Part shown: positions 6,500 to 6,596 of the stretch, piece by piece | Layout: each line of letters opens with the position of its first letter | How positions within the stretch are numbered: the first letter of the stretch is position 1 | NCBI GenBank assembly: GCA_007132395.1 | Contig: SLOR01000345.1 | Coordinates: 1-6,596 of the forward strand | Source of the DNA: Bacteroidales bacterium | Lineage (GTDB): Bacteria > Bacteroidota > Bacteroidia > Bacteroidales > UBA7960 | Direction of reading: 5' to 3' | DNA length: 6,596 nucleotides | The notes under the pieces: model-generated | Seen by the model: the letters and a program-made list of their open reading frames with translations, nothing else | Database searches by the model: none | Told to the model about the DNA's origin: nothing | Made by a program: the position numbers and the translations under genes

Positions 6500-6507
6500 C
6501 AAACCTA
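6500..6507 (-). promoter_or_regulatory. Candidate -7 promoter element for porV
   Basis: The minus strand reads TAGGTTTGCAA, a TAnnTTTG match identical over 11 bases to the element before kdsD. It sits 78 bases upstream of the chosen porV ATG. The predicted start of transcription (near 6493) falls almost on the alternative ATG at 6485, which supports the downstream signal-peptide start. A TTTG at 6523-6520 is too close (12 bases) to be a normal -33 element. Confidence 0.5.
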
Positions 6508-6513
6508 CGTTTT

Positions 6514-6533
6514 TTTTCCCAAACCCGGGAAAA
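6514..6533. repeat. Inverted repeat upstream of the porV promoter
   Basis: TTTTCCC and GGGAAAA form a perfect 7-base inverted repeat around a 6-base spacer (AAACCC). It overlaps the region where a -33 element would lie relative to the porV -7 motif. It has no T-run after it on either strand, so it is not a typical terminator; an operator is possible but unproven. Confidence 0.4.
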
Positions 6534-6596
6534 TCATCAGGTAAAGTTAGCACTATCCATGCTTAAGGAAGTAAGAGTCAGCATATTTTTTTCTTA

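Larger units (their letters stand above)
6423..6596. other. Region upstream of porV to the window edge
   Basis: Contains the probable porV leader (6423 to about 6495), the candidate -7 element (6507-6500), an A8 tract on the minus strand (6517-6510) and an inverted repeat (6514-6533). The last 60 bases show no recognisable gene. One minus-strand frame is open from the edge to a TAG at 6557-6555 and could be the tail of an upstream gene, but it is too short to assign. Confidence 0.45.

Noticed and set aside
6559..6596. Plus-strand ATG open to the right edge (12 codons)
   Set aside because: Too short to support a gene, with no promoter or recognisable sequence.

Overview
The window looks like ordinary chromosomal DNA of a Bacteroidota bacterium, most likely order Bacteroidales or Marinilabiliales (my inference). 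It carries a PorV-type type IX secretion protein, and several intergenic regions contain the TAnnTTTG -7 promoter motif of that phylum. Recognisable Shine-Dalgarno sequences are generally absent, and base composition is moderate. I see no mobile element, CRISPR array, tRNA or rRNA, and all genes look native and intact apart from the one cut by the left edge.

Layout, left to right. Positions 1-1275 (minus) hold the first 425 codons of a RecQ DNA helicase that runs off the left edge. A 246-base divergent spacer follows. Next come three plus-strand genes: kdsD (arabinose 5-phosphate isomerase, 1522-2487, TTG start), a small AhpD/carboxymuconolactone-decarboxylase-family thiol protein (2560-2907) and lptB (LPS-export ATPase, 2976-3701). 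lptB ends exactly where the next minus-strand gene ends, with no base between the two stop codons. The minus strand then carries, in transcription order, porV (6422-5181), a 308-base spacer with a strong hairpin terminator and a candidate promoter, ispF (4872-4390), and 4 bases later an unrecognised multi-pass membrane protein (4385-3702).

How the genes fit together: KdsD makes the arabinose 5-phosphate used for KDO, the inner sugar of lipopolysaccharide. LptB powers export of finished LPS to the cell surface. PorV is an outer-membrane barrel of the type IX secretion system, which in Porphyromonas hands cargo to PorU for attachment to a form of LPS. The window is therefore rich in cell-envelope functions, with IspF supplying isoprenoid precursors (including the undecaprenyl carrier lipid) and RecQ handling DNA repair. 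I did not find a convincing new biological system. The least explained item is the membrane protein translationally close to ispF. Smaller points worth checking are the TTG start of kdsD, the MKK mini-ORF at the lptB start, the zero-gap convergent junction, and the inverted repeat upstream of porV.
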